A DNA stretch of 64,000 nucleotides from Sphagnum compactum (Eukaryota; Bryophyta; Sphagnopsida; Sphagnales): positions 3,823,267 to 3,887,266 of the forward strand of contig OZ234502.1 of assembly GCA_965153455.1 (NCBI GenBank). The letters are read 5' to 3'. The position numbers and the translations under genes were made by a program. The notes below the pieces were generated by a model. That model was not told the DNA's origin. It did no database searches and saw only the letters and a list, made by a program, of their open reading frames with translations. Shown here one piece after another: positions 1 to 12,260 of this stretch. Each line of letters opens with the position of its first letter. The first letter of the stretch is position 1.

Positions 1-252
1 GAACATCAAGGTGCTTGCTCAATCTTTCAGCACAAAAGTGAGGGGAGCTGTGTTGTGACTAGTTTTGATAATCTCCTGAAAATTGGAATACTGGGTATTT
101 TAGAAGTAAGAGAGGCTGTTTCTGTTTCTTTCATGTCTGTTCTTCTTCACAAGTAGAGAGTGTGTCCCTCTCTGCCCATACAGAAATATCTGTGTGGCTG
201 CAACTAATGAGGTATAGTGTGCATTTTGTGGGGGCTTTTTTTTCATGTGCAG

Positions 253-3200
253 GAAGCTCATGTGTTCAGTACAACAGATGGAATGGCACTGGAGGTTTTT
301 GTTGTAGAGGGCTGGGATGGTGATGATGTAAAGCTTTTTTTCTCACTTTTGATAATGACGGAATCATTTGTGTGAATGTTCTCTATGCATTGTTGTTTTC
401 ATGTCTTTTTCATCACCACATACCATCCTGCATCAGCAATTGTTTTTTTGGGTGTTTGTTTTTTTTTGAGTGTGAAGAATGGTTTGAACTTGCAGGCACA
501 TGAACTCAGATGGGCAGTACTTTTAGCTCTAGATGCTGAGGAATGGTTGCCTAAGTACATAGATGCAAAATTGAAGGCGGCAGCAGAATCAATTCAATAT
601 GAGGACTGGGCGGTTGACTACAATCTGGTATGCTTCTCCTACTCTGATATCATTATGAGATGGAATTGGATGGCAGATGTACACATGAAAACTTAAGGCA
701 TCTAACATAAAACTTAAACCTTAAACCTGTCCTAATATGGGATTTAAGTGCAATTTAACAAATTTTGGTGGAGAAACTTAATCTGGCACTTTGTATGTGT
801 AATTACAGCTCGTGATAGGTGAGAAGCTCGGGAAGGGTTCATCAGGTCAACTGTACCAGGGAAAATATATGAGTCAAGATGTAGCAATCAAGATGATTGC
901 TCTATACAATGACCATGATATGGACACTCAGGGTGCAGACAGTCTTCGGGTGTTTCCAGCATCAGAACTACTTCATACATTTAAGCAGGAGGTCTCTATA
1001 ATGAGGTGAGCTCTGTGGACAGTTGTAATTCAACTGCGCCTAGTGGCATTTTGGAACTGCAGCCAAAAGAGTATTGGATCTCCCTGCTAGAAGTCGCCAG
1101 TGCTTCAGATTGTGTCCAGGCCTTCACTTTTAGTTCTCAATTTGATATAAACAATTGGAATCAAAAGTTGGAGCTGACATCAACCTTCTAGCTCACTGAA
1201 GCAGCCGACCTTCCCACATGTGACTTTACTGTGCAGAGTCTTTCCAGCCACATAAGGCCACATTGTAGCTGACTCTTTCCTTTCTGCATCTCTTTCACGT
1301 TGAGGGCCACTTTCTAGGCTATAGTGAGGTCCAATGGTGTGTGCATGACACATCAGAATGATCCATTGATCATTCAATTTGAAAGTTCTGCACTTATAGT
1401 TTCCATATGTGATATGGAGACCCTAGAATTGAGGTTCAAAGAGTTGTGGACTTTTGGGAGAAGTAGCTCAAATCTGTAGCTAAAAGAATCATTGGCAAGT
1501 GTTGTCTACTACTGCCAGGCTATTTGCATGAAATCATGCATGCCAGGCTATGGCAAGCACTTTAAAGCTGATGGTCATTCACTTGCTTTTGATGTTCATG
1601 CAGGTTGGTGAGACATAAAAATCTGGTGCAGTTTATAGGAGCGTGCTCCTGTTGGCCCAGGCTTTGTATTGTGACAGAACTCATGTCTGGGGGAAGGTAT
1701 TCTCTCTAACACCTACTTTTGGGTGCCTTTGTTGATGGCATGGACATTCTTGGGCCCTTTCATCCTTCCCACTGTAAAATTTCTCTTTTTAGTAGAAGCG
1801 TTCTTGTGTGCATAATTTCAGTTGGATGATTGTATAACCTCTGACAAGTGCTTTAGAAACTGTATTTGATATCAGAGTCAGTGCAAATTGCACTGTATTG
1901 ATTTGATGTTGCATGTGTTCAGTGTAAGGGATGTGTTAGAATTTCAAATGGGTGGCTTGGATATACCATCGGCTGTTAAGGTTCTTCGGGATGCTGCAAG
2001 GGGGATGGACTTCCTTCACAAGTAGGATTGTGTGTACCAATGTTTCTTCACTTTTGTGAACATGTGCTAGTCTTATTTGCTTCATTGTGGAGTTGGGTTT
2101 TCCTTAGGATATGCTTTATATCTATTGTGACATATGGTAACTTTCTAAAGTGGAGCATTTTGTTGCAAACATAACCTAGCTCTTTGAACTGGGAACAAGG
2201 AGTGTTGTCAGATCAGCTGAGTCTAGCTGCACACTCATCCATTCTGGATATGACTGTAGGAGAGGAGTCATTCATCGAGATCTCAAGGCTGCAAATCTTC
2301 TGATTGATGAACATGATGTAAGCTACAAAACAATAGCTTAACTTTTTGTTCTTACAAACAGGAAGTGTTGAAACTGGTCGGTAGAGAAGGTCTGCTCGGT
2401 CAAATTGGGAGAGACTGTATGCCAGCCACATTGGTAAAGGGGGATAAGTTTTGGGCATTTGATGTGTGAAGAGATTAGGTGAGATACTACAGTGGGAAGA
2501 ATACCTTCAACAATCAACCAAATCAGTACTTAAGGCTGACTCCTTTTATGGCTTTAACTTGAGACCTAATTTGCCCTGCCACTCCAGCAACAAGGACTCA
2601 ATAGCACACAGTAGGTACTAGGTAATGAATGAAAAAACTGGCAATACTCATAGGAGATGCATCAATTGTTTGGCAGGTAGTCAAGGTTTGTGATTTTGGT
2701 GTAGCCCGCTTGAAACCCACAACTGTCAGCAGCTCTGGAAAAGGCGGGTGGACTGCTGAAATGACAGCTGAGACAGGAACTTACCGTTGGATGTCTCCTG
2801 AGGTATCTGGTTGATGGCACATTTTTTTCCTTCTAGAAGTAGGAACTTGCTTGTGAAAAATGTAATCCTTCAGAAGGCTTTCTGCTTTGGTGCACATCAG
2901 GTTATGTTATAGTCTCTCCAATGAATTTTCAGAGTTGGTGGATTATCATTTCACAGGATTTCCAATTTTGTGTTTGAAAAGGCATGTGGGTGTTTTGGTG
3001 AAAGGTGTTGGAGCACAAACCTTATGACCACAAAGCGGATGTTTATTCATTTGGCATAACAATGTGGTATGCTCCTGTTGTTCTTGCCTGACTTACAGTT
3101 TTGTGACAAGCTAGCTTTGCAGTAAATTGTACAGTTCTATGAGATTACTGGTCTTTCAAGATATGCGTCACTCTTATGCTGGTGGCTGAAGTCTGGTGAG

Positions 3201-3817
3201 TATGTATGTGATGTTTTGAACATGTGAAAAGGGAGGTGCTCACTGGTGAGATTCCGTATGCTGGTTTTACGCCACTGCAAGCAGCAATTGGTGTTGTGCA
3301 GAGGTCAGATAGCCTTCTATCCCCTGGTTTGGTTATGTTGACAATTTGCTAGATAGCTTCCACAGTTCCCATTGTTTTTCAGGGCTTTCTAGGGTTTTCA
3401 CTTCACACAATTCTGTTGTGAAAATGAGAACAAGAGATGCAATATAGCAGTATGACAGATGGAGAGGGTGCTATTGCAGGGGGCTTCGACCTGAGATGCC
3501 TCCCTTTATACCTGAGAAACTGCGTCTTTTAGCTCAGCAATGTTGGCATCAAGACCCTAAGCAGCGACCTGAGTTCTCTGAGGTATTGGTCCTATCCTCA
3601 GCTTTTCACTTTCTGGCAATGCCATGGAGTAATTATTTTGGTAGAACATGTGGGATATCGCTTCTCAAGGTATCCTTCAACTGTTTGAGACTAATGTGAG
3701 TTTATGAATGTTATGGCTGTGCAGGTACTAGCAGTTTTAGAGGAGATGACAGTGCGAACACCATACAGGAGGTTCATTTTTGTTGGGAGGAAAGCAAGGG
3801 TGACCTTTCATGCATAA
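253..3817 (+). CDS. ACT-domain Raf-like protein kinase (STY8/17/46 type), 5'-partial, 11 exons
   Basis: Serine/threonine/tyrosine kinase. Angiosperm relatives act in the cytosol, for example on chloroplast precursor transit peptides. Exons: 253-327, 496-627, 809-1005, 1604-1696, 1923-2021, 2260-2317, 2677-2802, 3005-3066, 3232-3303, 3480-3582, 3725-3817 (TAA). They total 1110 nt, all in phase, about 369 residues. The first exon holds the end of the ACT domain ([17 protein letters not shown]). Kinase motifs follow in order: glycine loop GKGSSG, VAIK lysine, [33 protein letters not shown] and the closing [14 protein letters not shown]. An insertion of about 16 residues after the VAIK strand is longer than in usual STY kinases. 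The N-terminus lies left of the window. A possible further exon at 31-105 has good splice signals but fits the family poorly. Function is inferred from family only. Confidence 0.93.
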
Positions 3818-5543
3818 CATTCTCCTCTTCTTACCCCCACATTGGGTGCATACAACCCATTCACATCTCTGTAAAGTTTCTGCTTCAATTCTTCCAGTGA
3901 TGACATTGAGATTGATATACATTTGAAACTTTGAGTCTAGATCTCCTGGGGTTTAGTACAAATTCCTTAGTGGTTTAGAACAGTGGTGGCACCAGAATGG
4001 AAGCAACTACTAATGCATCATCATAAGATCAGAACTTTGGGTATGAGCGTTTCTCAGCAACTTGTATGTAGCAGTTTCTAATACTGGCTCCAAGATCCAT
4101 ACACTGTACTGATAGCAGCTCTCAAAATATTTTTTAGATGTAGAAATTTTTGTTCGAAAATAGTGGTTGTGGGTTTTATCAAGTTCAGTACAATTAGGTA
4201 CTCACTGACTTCTTTGACCTGGATTTTGTAGTTATTTCTAGATTGAAAATCCCAATTGGCTTTATCCTGCTGTCTAGCGAAACCCTCGTTTTTGTTGTCC
4301 TGGTCAGCTTTTTGAGCATAAGAATGTCAGATGGGTTTAGGGTTTAGGGATTTATTGTACCAGTGAGTTTTTGTTAGCTTTGTGCATGATCTGTCTTGAT
4401 ACCTGAAGTAGTGGTTTGGACTAAAATGTTGTACTAAAAGTTCTACATCTGGGTATGCAGCTTAAGAAATTTCCATGGTTAAAGCCAGTGATTTGCAGTT
4501 ATTTGAAATTTCCCTTTCACTGGGTCTGCAAATGTTTGGAATTTATAAATTCTGAAAGCTGTTGGTTCTGGGCATGTGGTGTCCCATGGTGTTGTGTATA
4601 TGATGATGATTCATGGTCCAGTTATGGTCCAGTTTGGCTCCAGTTATCTTGATGTTGTGGAGTCATTACTAAATAGAACACTTGGGTTTTGAGTGAACTG
4701 GGTCAAAATTGTCGAAATTGGAAAGAGGGTGGAGTTTGGGTATGATTGAAGCTCAGAAGGGGCTTTTGACTTTTTTCTGGAGGACTTTTCAGGTAGTATT
4801 GAATTACCTTTTGGAACCCTTTTTCACTCTTCCAAAAATTCAAAGAACCCCAACAGATGAACAACCTTTATCAAGCACATTTCAGCTTTGCTTCTAATTT
4901 GCTGAAACAAATATTATAATCTGTGGATAGCCAAAAATTTTGGTAGCCACCTATTCCTTTCCACCAACACAGTAATGTAAATGAATTAATCACCAAAATG
5001 AGGAATTTTTAAAGCTCTTTATACCATCACCAGTGACATTCAATTGAGCACCATCCAAATACCTCTGGGCCATGTGTAGGGTGAAGCAGAGGGTGAACAT
5101 CATCATGAACCTCTAACATACATCACAAGGCATAGGATGGGGAGTGCAAGATCCCTCCCACTCTCAAGAAGTAGGTGTAAGATTGCCTCCTCTTTTTTCT
5201 AGGAGGGATATTCACAAATAGGAGGTACCCTCCAAATACAATGGGAAATTTCTCTGAGTGGTTTCCATATCCAAGAAATGTGTGTTCAACTCACAGAACT
5301 TCTATCGTTTCTTGAAGACCTCATTTGATACTCAGTCACTAATGGACCAAGTACTACAATTTTACCTCAACAGTGCATATTAGATTGCACAACACAATCT
5401 TAGCAGCAAGGACTGTCTTTAAAAGAAGACACTTAAGCACACATTGACCTCATCAGAGGCTATTCTTCTTCGCAAGACACCAGCGTCCAGGGCTGACCGG
5501 TATGACGAGCCCTCCATGATAATACGATGAGAAATCACAAAAT
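3818..5543. other. kinase 3' UTR and intergenic DNA
   Basis: No reading frame here looks like a known protein. The first few hundred bases probably form the 3' UTR of the kinase gene. Two telomere-type TTTAGGG units occur at about 4337-4351, a telobox-like motif that is too short to mean more. The rest is AT-rich, with only short chance ORFs. Confidence 0.6.
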
Positions 5544-5667
5544 CTGCTCATAAGGCAAGAAATAACAAAATCCACCTGTATGGTGGGAAATTATGTAAAA
5601 CCCACCACACGTGTTATACAAAATATGTTGTATGAGTGGATTTTGTAATTTGTCTTTGTATGAGCAG
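5544..5667. repeat. foldback/MITE-like element
   Basis: The ends are imperfect inverted repeats of about 38 bp. The left end starts CTGCTCAT, the right end finishes ATGAGCAG, and each arm contains ACAAAATCCAC in opposite orientation. The centre holds a second short inverted pair (GGTGGG...CCCACC). It has no coding capacity. I see no clear target duplication, so the superfamily is unknown. Confidence 0.5.
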
Positions 5668-5797
5668 GAGGGCGCACATACTGGCCCACCTCCATCATTA
5701 CACCTGGTCATGCCATGCTGCTAAGGGCATACCCCTGTAGATAAAACAGTAAAGTCCTATCAATTTGCTGGTCATTGTAAACACAAGGATATAACTT

Positions 5798-5830
5798 CGG
5801 CCTGCTTTACACTAGGAGTCAGGGCTGAAA
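5798..5830 (+). repeat. copy 1 of a 24-bp motif shared with 20.6 kb
   Basis: The bases CTTTACACTAGGAGTCAGGG plus CTGA end at 5830. They recur in the same orientation at 20597-20620 and, less exactly, at about 20680-20703. The shared stretch extends a few bases left through GGCC. The motif sits where element-1 internal sequence begins, so it may mark a rearrangement junction. Confidence 0.6.
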
Positions 5831-6049
5831 ATACTGGGGGCCAAATTTGAGCATTTTTTGCTTGTTGTTTGGCCCCAAGTTACTAATGAATGCTAAAACA
5901 TTGCTGTCATGATATTAATAATTGCTGGAGCATTGGCCTCAAGGGTTCCAAATTGGATTCCCAAATTCAATGGTATCCTTTTTTCAGCCTTGGGCCCAAT
6001 ACAAGGTGATAAAGTTCAGCATTTATTAGTAGCTTGGGGCACATTGAAC

Positions 6050-6716
6050 ATGTCTTCGTCTAGTGCAGAGGAGGGTAATGTAGAAGAGTTGACACAGGAG
6101 ATTCGTGAACAACAGCTCGTCAATAGGTTCGATTTTCTGACTTCGCAGAATGGACCCCAGAGAGGAGCTATAATCCTGCGTTTCCTGGGATTTGGAATAG
6201 TAACTCTGGTAGGAGTAGATCCAGCTGAAGCTCGAGTTGGAGATATAGCAGTAGAAGTAGCTCATAGTGGTTTTTTCACTCGCACTCAAGTTTGGTTGAA
6301 GGTGACGAATGGAGCAAGGGGATGGGCATCAACCTCATAGTTACAGACGTAGTACTACTACACCTCCTATCTTGCGTAGGGTAACGCCTTTGTTTGCTGA
6401 AAGGCAGCGTAGTGTACCCAGGTTAGGGGACATCTGGATTCCCAAGCTTGCTGCAACGCCTAACCATTTTGTCAGATTGTATATTCTGGGTGTGGAAGAT
6501 TTGTTCCAGGAGGGAGATTGCTTACTTAGGGTGGAGCATGGTGGATCGAGATCTCGCCTCATGAGCTGGAGGATATGGCGCAACCAAGAGGGAGAATGGC
6601 AATTCCAACAAGAATCTGCAGATGAGCAGAGTTTTTCCACTTTTGCTTCTAATGTTACACCTTTGAGACCAGTGGCTGAGGGAGCTCAGTCTGACTTTAC
6701 AGAGTGGCTCGGCTGA
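6050..6716 (+). pseudogene. unrecognised leader ORF upstream of gag, two overlapping frames
   Basis: Frame one opens with ATG at 6050 (MSSSSAEEGN) and runs to 6340. A second frame, 6309-6716, carries on for 135 residues and contains LGDIWIPKLAATPNHF and EGEWQFQQE, which look coding by composition. The two may be one ORF split by a frameshift, or two products. I do not recognise a family. Position between leader and gag suggests an extra ORF of the retroelement or an N-terminal gag extension. Confidence 0.45.
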
Positions 6717-6850
6717 TGTTTGTCTTTCTCAAAATCAAACATGAACAGAAGCAGCTGAGAAGCTGATCAATTTTGTTGTTATTAGATTGTGATTTGAGGA
6801 ACCGTGTGTGGAGTGTATGCAATTGTGGTGTGCAGCTGAACGTTTGCAAG

Positions 6851-7875
6851 ATGACTAGTCCCCAAGGAATGGATGAACTGTTTTGGGGACGGGACCATGA
6901 AGATGTAAATGATTGGGTAGAGCGGCTCACCATGGTAGTCGAAGTACGAGATCTCAATGCAGATAAGCTTTTCAAGATTGCCAAGCTGAATCTGCAGGGT
7001 AGAGCCAAGGAGTGGTTCAAGAGGTTGCAACCGGCACCAGCCGATTGGGCTGAATTGAGGACCCTGGTCGTGCAGAAGTATGGAGATGTGGACGCTGATG
7101 ACATCAGGATGAAGCGTGATGCCATCAAGCAAGAACCCAAGGAGCGAGTTCAAAAGTATTCGAACGTCTCGACAAGTTGTTTCAAAGGGGGAGGATCCCC
7201 GACGCTGAACAAAGAAGGAGGTTTTTGGCCAGGTTGAGGCCTGAAATTCGAAAATTGTGTGTAGTAAGGACATTCACTGACATTGAGGAGCTAGTGGGAG
7301 CTGCCACTGAGCTCGAGAGAGTATTGGGTGAGAGAGGGGAGACTCCATTCGAGCCTCTCAAGGAAGAGCAGGAGGAGGGAGTCGAAGAAACAATGATGGA
7401 GAAGCAGGTGACTGCTTTGAACAACACACTTGTTAACTTTTTCAAGAGGAATGTGCCGAATTCTGTCGCATCATCCTCTTCCACCATGTCCGGCGGGTGC
7501 CAGATCTGTAAGGGAGGAGACCATATAGCCACAGCATGTCCAAGACTTAATGAACCACGGCCGAAATGCGCCAAATGTGGAATGTCTCATAGGACAGAGA
7601 ATTGTGGGATAAAATGCTCTTTCTGTGCAGGATTAAGACACTCGGAGGACAGATGCTGGAAGAAGCCCAAGGATGGAAAGTCGCATTCTGGAGCAGCGAA
7701 CTTTGTAGAAGTCTTGCTGAATGATGAGGAAGCAACTCTGCAACAACTCAACAAGTTGTGTGGAAATGAGAATATATTTTCATACACTCGAGCACCCAGG
7801 AGAAGAGTACCTGTTGAAGTAACACCAACAGACGCTGTACCATCTCCTGGAGCCGCAGTGAAGCCACAGGAATGA
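6851..7875 (+). pseudogene. element 1 Gag (capsid/nucleocapsid), frameshifted
   Basis: Structural protein that packages the retrotransposon RNA. The ATG at 6851 opens a gag capsid-type stretch (DWVERL, AKEWFKRL). Near 7160 the coding signal moves to another frame, consistent with loss of one base, and continues to the TGA at 7873-7875. The C-terminal part has three zinc knuckles: CQICKGGDHIATAC, CAKCGMSHRTENC (one residue short in the loop) and CSFCAGLRHSEDRC. Three knuckles are more than the one or two common in plant Ty3 Gag. The broken frame makes this copy non-functional. Confidence 0.82.
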
Positions 7876-7943
7876 ATTGAGAAAACTCAGTCAGGTCTAA
7901 AATTCTGTCACATTTCATTAAAGGCAAGATTTCCCTTACCCCA

Positions 7944-8876
7944 ATGGAGACAGTCTTGATGATACCTGGAGAGTTGGAACATCTGGAGAATCTGGTGAAG
8001 TTGGCTAGAAGGAAAAAAGATGCAGAGGCAACGAATAACCAGGTGTCTATGGTCTCGGCAGCACCAACGCTGCGACAAATCTACGTCAACAAGACACGTA
8101 GAAGCAAAACGCTCCACTTGCCGGTGGAGATGAATGGCTATGAGGTGGAAGGACTTATAGACACTGGAGCATCCATGTCGGTCCTGGCTGCTGCTGTAGT
8201 GAGAGAAATGGGCATGATGCATCTCGTAACAGGGTCTGAATCTTATAAGACAGCGTCAGGAGTTGTTACGCAGGCTCTTGGTCGAATTGATGAGGTACCA
8301 GTCAAGGTAGGAGGCGTACAGTGTGCCATGACATTCATGGTAGTGGACACGGATAGTTATGACGTGCTCATTGGGCTGGACTTTTTGATGAAGATTGGAG
8401 CGGTGGTGGATGTGGAGTGGGGCTTGATACGAGTCAGGCACGGCCCCAGAACCAATGTAGAGGTGCTGCCTTTGACGATGGTGAATTGGCTGCAGAGGAC
8501 GAATTCAGAAGCTCTAATACAAGATACTACAACCATCTGGAAAGAGGCACACAACAATGACAATTCTGAACGGACATCAGATCAGGATTATGCAATCATG
8601 ACCAAGGAAGAGGATTTGTCTACATCAACTTCAGATGCTGATGCTGATGATAGCAAACGATATGATTCGGAGTCCAATCAATTGAAACGAATTGATTGTG
8701 AGGATGAGTTTGGAGATACCGAATTGGAGGAACTGGTGAAGTCAGAAGGACCGCAAGAGATTCTGCAACTGATGCTCCAGAAGCAGGCTGATGATTTCAT
8801 GAAAGAAGAAATCACCGATGCTGACGATTATGCTGACTGGATTCAGTGGGTGTCTGATGCAGAGCAAGGCAAGTAG
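7944..8876 (+). pseudogene. element 1 aspartic protease region of Pol
   Basis: Retropepsin-like protease that would mature the Gag-Pol polyprotein. The active-site triad LIDTGAS lies around residue 73 of the open frame, and the second conserved strand DVLIGLDFL follows. An acidic linker of about 130 residues, rich in D and E, runs from there to a TAG at 8874-8876. The reverse transcriptase frame continues in phase directly after this stop. The TAG is therefore either a mutated codon or a readthrough site; similar stops elsewhere in this copy favour mutation. Confidence 0.85.
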
Positions 8877-10553
8877 GTCATCTCTACAACTCAGAAGCAT
8901 AAAGAAGCGCCTGTACTGCTGCAACTCCAACAGATGGACGGTGATTTCGTTCCCAAGAAGTTCAAGGAGCAGTTGCCAGTATCTGACGACTGTAAAACCT
9001 ATTCAAGGTGGGAAGAGATTTCCCAGAAGATCAGAGGTGATCAGGACCTTGATGAAGAGAAGGGGCAGGAGCTGTGGGGAGTCTTGGAGCGTTATCAAGA
9101 TGTATTTGCTTGGAACAAGAGGGAGCTAGGCTGTTGTACCATTGGCGAGCATTCCATAGATACGCAAGGATATCCACCTTGCAGGGTATCACCTGGTCGA
9201 TTGTCATATTGGGAGGAGGCTGAGGTGAAGAGACAGATTGATGCGTTGGTGGGTTTGGGTAAGATGAAGCCAAGTGATTCTGAGTACGCCTGTCGCGTGA
9301 CCCTGCTAGTAAAAAGGGACGGGAGTAGGCGCTTCTGTGGGGATTATTGGCCACTTAATTTGCAGACAAGGAGGGATTCGTTCCCAATGCCCCTTGTTGA
9401 CGATGTGATTTCCCAGCTGGGAAGATCAGCGTGGTTTTCTGCACTAGATTTGCAATCGGGATTCTGGCAAATTCGCATGGCTCCTGATGATGTGAAGAAA
9501 ACGGCCCTGATCACCAAGACTGGACTGTATGACTGGACTGTCATGCCTTTTGGTCTCAAGAATGCGACCAGCACTTTCACCAGAACAATGTCGTCAATCT
9601 TCAAGGAAATAGGAGACAAGTTCCTGAAGGTGTTTGTTGATGATCTCAACATCCACAGCGAGAGTTGGGAAGACCATCTCCAACACTTGAGGGTTGTGCT
9701 CACCAGGCTCAGGGAAGTGAACTTGAAGTTGAACCCAAGTAAATGTTGTTTTGCTGCTGCAAGTATTGTGTTCCTGGGACATGTGGTCGGTAAGGAGGGT
9801 ACCAAACCCGATCCTGGTAAGATTGATGCAGTGATGCGCTTTCCAGAACCAAAGTCGGTTACCAACGTCAGATCCTTTCTAGGACTGACAGGGTACTACC
9901 GAAAGTACATTAGAGGATATTCGAGGTTGGCTAGTCCTTTGTTTGAATTAACGAAGAAGGACGTGCCGTTTGCGTGGGATCAGGACTGTCAACGGACGTT
10001 TGATGCCTTGAAGAGAGCACTTGTGGAAGCTCCCATTCTTGTACGTCCTGACTTTGAAAAACCCTTCTATCTTGATGTTGATTGGTCGACGAAAGGTGTT
10101 GGCGCCATCCTGTCGCAAAGAAAAGGCAGACTTGAGAAAGTGGCGGCTTATGCCAGCAAGGGCTTGACTGCTGTGCAAAGGAAGTTCCACCCAATGGAAG
10201 GAGAGTGCTATGCATTGATCTGGGGCATCATGCATTTCAGACAGTATCTTCACAGGACGCATTTTATTCTGAGGACAGACCACAAGTCGCTTGAGTGGTT
10301 GGCAACGGTGTCAGATGCGAATGGTAGAAGAGGTCGGTGGATAGACATGCTGCAAGATTTCAGTTTTAAAATCTTGCACAGACCAAGATTGAAGCATGGG
10401 AACGTTGATGCTCTGAGCAGAAATCCGGTGGGGCAGGCCACTGATGATGGTGATTTCAGTGAAGAAATCCGTGACATGGGGGAAGCGCAAACTGATGTTA
10501 CTGGGTCAGCAGGAACGATGTTCTCTGCTCAGTATGGAGAAACTTCGGATTAG
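8877..10553 (+). pseudogene. element 1 reverse transcriptase and RNase H
   Basis: RNA-dependent DNA polymerase with RNase H. The frame is phase-continuous with the protease. RT motifs in order: LVKRDGSRRFCGDYWPLN, then SALDLQSGFWQI, FGLKNATSTF and the catalytic FVDDLNIHS (FVDD in place of the common YIDD). RNase H follows, with FYLDVDWSTKGVGAILSQ, EGECYALIWG and RTDHKSLEWL, and closes at HGNVDALSR. In the B motif VDYR is read as GDYW, two changes at normally constrained residues. The frame ends at a TAG at 10551-10553, and the integrase follows in the same phase. Confidence 0.93.
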
Positions 10554-12212
10554 TTGGGTTTCAGGAGGCATGTAGGTAAGCTGATGGAACACCACGAGTG
10601 TTGTTTTGGAATAAACCACTGGCGAAGTGCAGAAGACCACCAGCTCTTCATGAATGATGTTGTCAATGAGGAGAACCAGGGAGGTGAGACTGATTCACTC
10701 GTACAGAATGAAAGGACGACGGATAGTGGAGAGGACCAGAGTCTTAGGGCTACTGGTGTTAAGCATGGACTGAAGGCAAAGATGCCCAGGTACTATGGTA
10801 TGCAGCAACAACTGGAGCTGGTGTTAGCAGCTCAGAAACTCTCTGAGTTTGGTGATTGCATTGAGTTTGGGGAACATGAGTCGGATCTCATAGAATCAAA
10901 CGAGGGAGAGATATGTGGTGTAGAAGCAAGGAACTTCGACATTTGGCAGGACACCACATGCATGGGATTGCTGAAGGAGGGTCAGTTACCAGACACTGTG
11001 GACCTTGAGGAAGGAAGAAGAGCTAGGAAGAGGGCAAACAATTACTGCTGGAAGGAGCAGAAGCTCTACTTCAAAGGGCTGTATGTGCCCAAACCTGAGG
11101 AAAGAATGCCACTGGTGATCCAGATGCATGAAGACCTCGGGCACTTTGGAGAACACAGGACATTGGCTGAGATCTGTCGGAGGTACTTCTGGCACAATCG
11201 AACTGAGGATGTCAAGACGGTAGTTAGAAGGTGCCAGCAATGCCAATTGGTGAGGAGTGAGGGTAGCATCCGCTCTGAAGATGAGGAATTGAAGAGCATA
11301 CCGATCTGTGATCTGTTTCATAGAGTCGCCATGGACACTGCAGGACCATTACCTGAGACTAAGTCAGGCAACAAGTACATCCTAGTGGCCATTGACCACT
11401 ATTCTAAGTGGTGTGAAGCAAAGGCGGTTGCTGATCATGGTGCTAAGACTGCAACTAGGTTTTTAGAAGATGACATCATCTGCAGGTATGGAGTACCCAA
11501 ATTCATCCTTACTGACAATGGTGGAGAATGGGGTGCAAAGTTCAACGTGATGTGCAAGGACTATGGGATCCATCATCAGCACACTGCGCCTCAGTGGCCT
11601 TAATGCAATGGGATGGCAGAGCGCATGATCAAGACCATCAAACATGGCATCACTGTTCTTGCTGCAACTCCTGAAAATGTGAATTGTTGGGACGAGCATC
11701 TGGCCAAAATCTTGTTTGGGTACAGATGTGGGATCCAGGCTAGCACTAAGTTTTCACCATTCATGATCCTCACTGGTCGCACACCACGTCTTAGGGCAAA
11801 TAATTACTTGCATACCCTGACTGCTGTGACTGATGATGGTGCTGATGTGGAGGTTGTTGCAGCACAATTTCTACAGAAAATGGAACTTATAGCAAGCATC
11901 CACGAGAACGTCTTGCTCAATGTGGAGCAGGCACAGAAGAAGCAGAGGAAGACCTATGCTACCAGGAAAGGTAAGCATCTGTTTGAAGGTTTGGTAGCAG
12001 GGGAAACCATGGTTAAGATGAAAAAGCCAGGAAAAAGGAGAGCTTTGACTGCGAGCTGGGAAGGCCCATACCAGTTCGTTGGGCATGCTGATGGGCAAGG
12101 AAACTTTGACTTTGAAGAAGGCAGTCGGATATGCATCATCCGAGATGCTGATGGGCACCAATGGGAAAGGTCTCGAAGAGATCTTCAGATCTATCACGTT
12201 CAACCACATTGA
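10554..12212 (+). pseudogene. element 1 integrase, interrupted by TAA
   Basis: Integrase inserts the retrotransposon cDNA into the host chromosome. The frame stays in phase with RT. It shows the H-H-C-C zinc-binding region (MHEDLGHFGEH ... CQQC), the first catalytic Asp in MDTAGPLP, the second in TDNGGEW, and the Glu in NGMAERMIKTIK. A TAA at 11601-11603 separates the second Asp from the Glu and removes the active site. The C-terminal part ends in a GPYQFVGH-type beta barrel with no chromodomain, and stops at TGA 12210-12212. Confidence 0.92.
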
Positions 12213-12237
12213 ATGAAGCTGAGGGACTCAGCTTTTT

Positions 12238-12252
12238 AAGGAACGGAGGGGT
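12238..12252 (+). promoter_or_regulatory. polypurine tract of element 1
   Basis: A purine-rich run (AAGGAACGGAGGGG) lies a few bases before the 3' LTR. This is the expected place for the plus-strand primer of reverse transcription. Confidence 0.7.
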
Positions 12253-12260
12253 TACATATG

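Noticed and set aside
31-105. Possible kinase exon with TTTCAG acceptor and GTAAGA donor
   Set aside because: Splice signals and phase fit, but its 25 residues do not resemble the ACT domain expected there, so it was left out of the CDS.
4337-4351. Two TTTAGGG units (telomere-type)
   Set aside because: Only two units, a common telobox-like motif; no sign of an interstitial telomere array.
5000-5830. 5' LTR of element 1 upstream of its body
   Set aside because: No stretch here resembles the 948-bp LTR and there is no primer binding site; the only matching LTR with a PBS is inverted at 20.8-21.7 kb.
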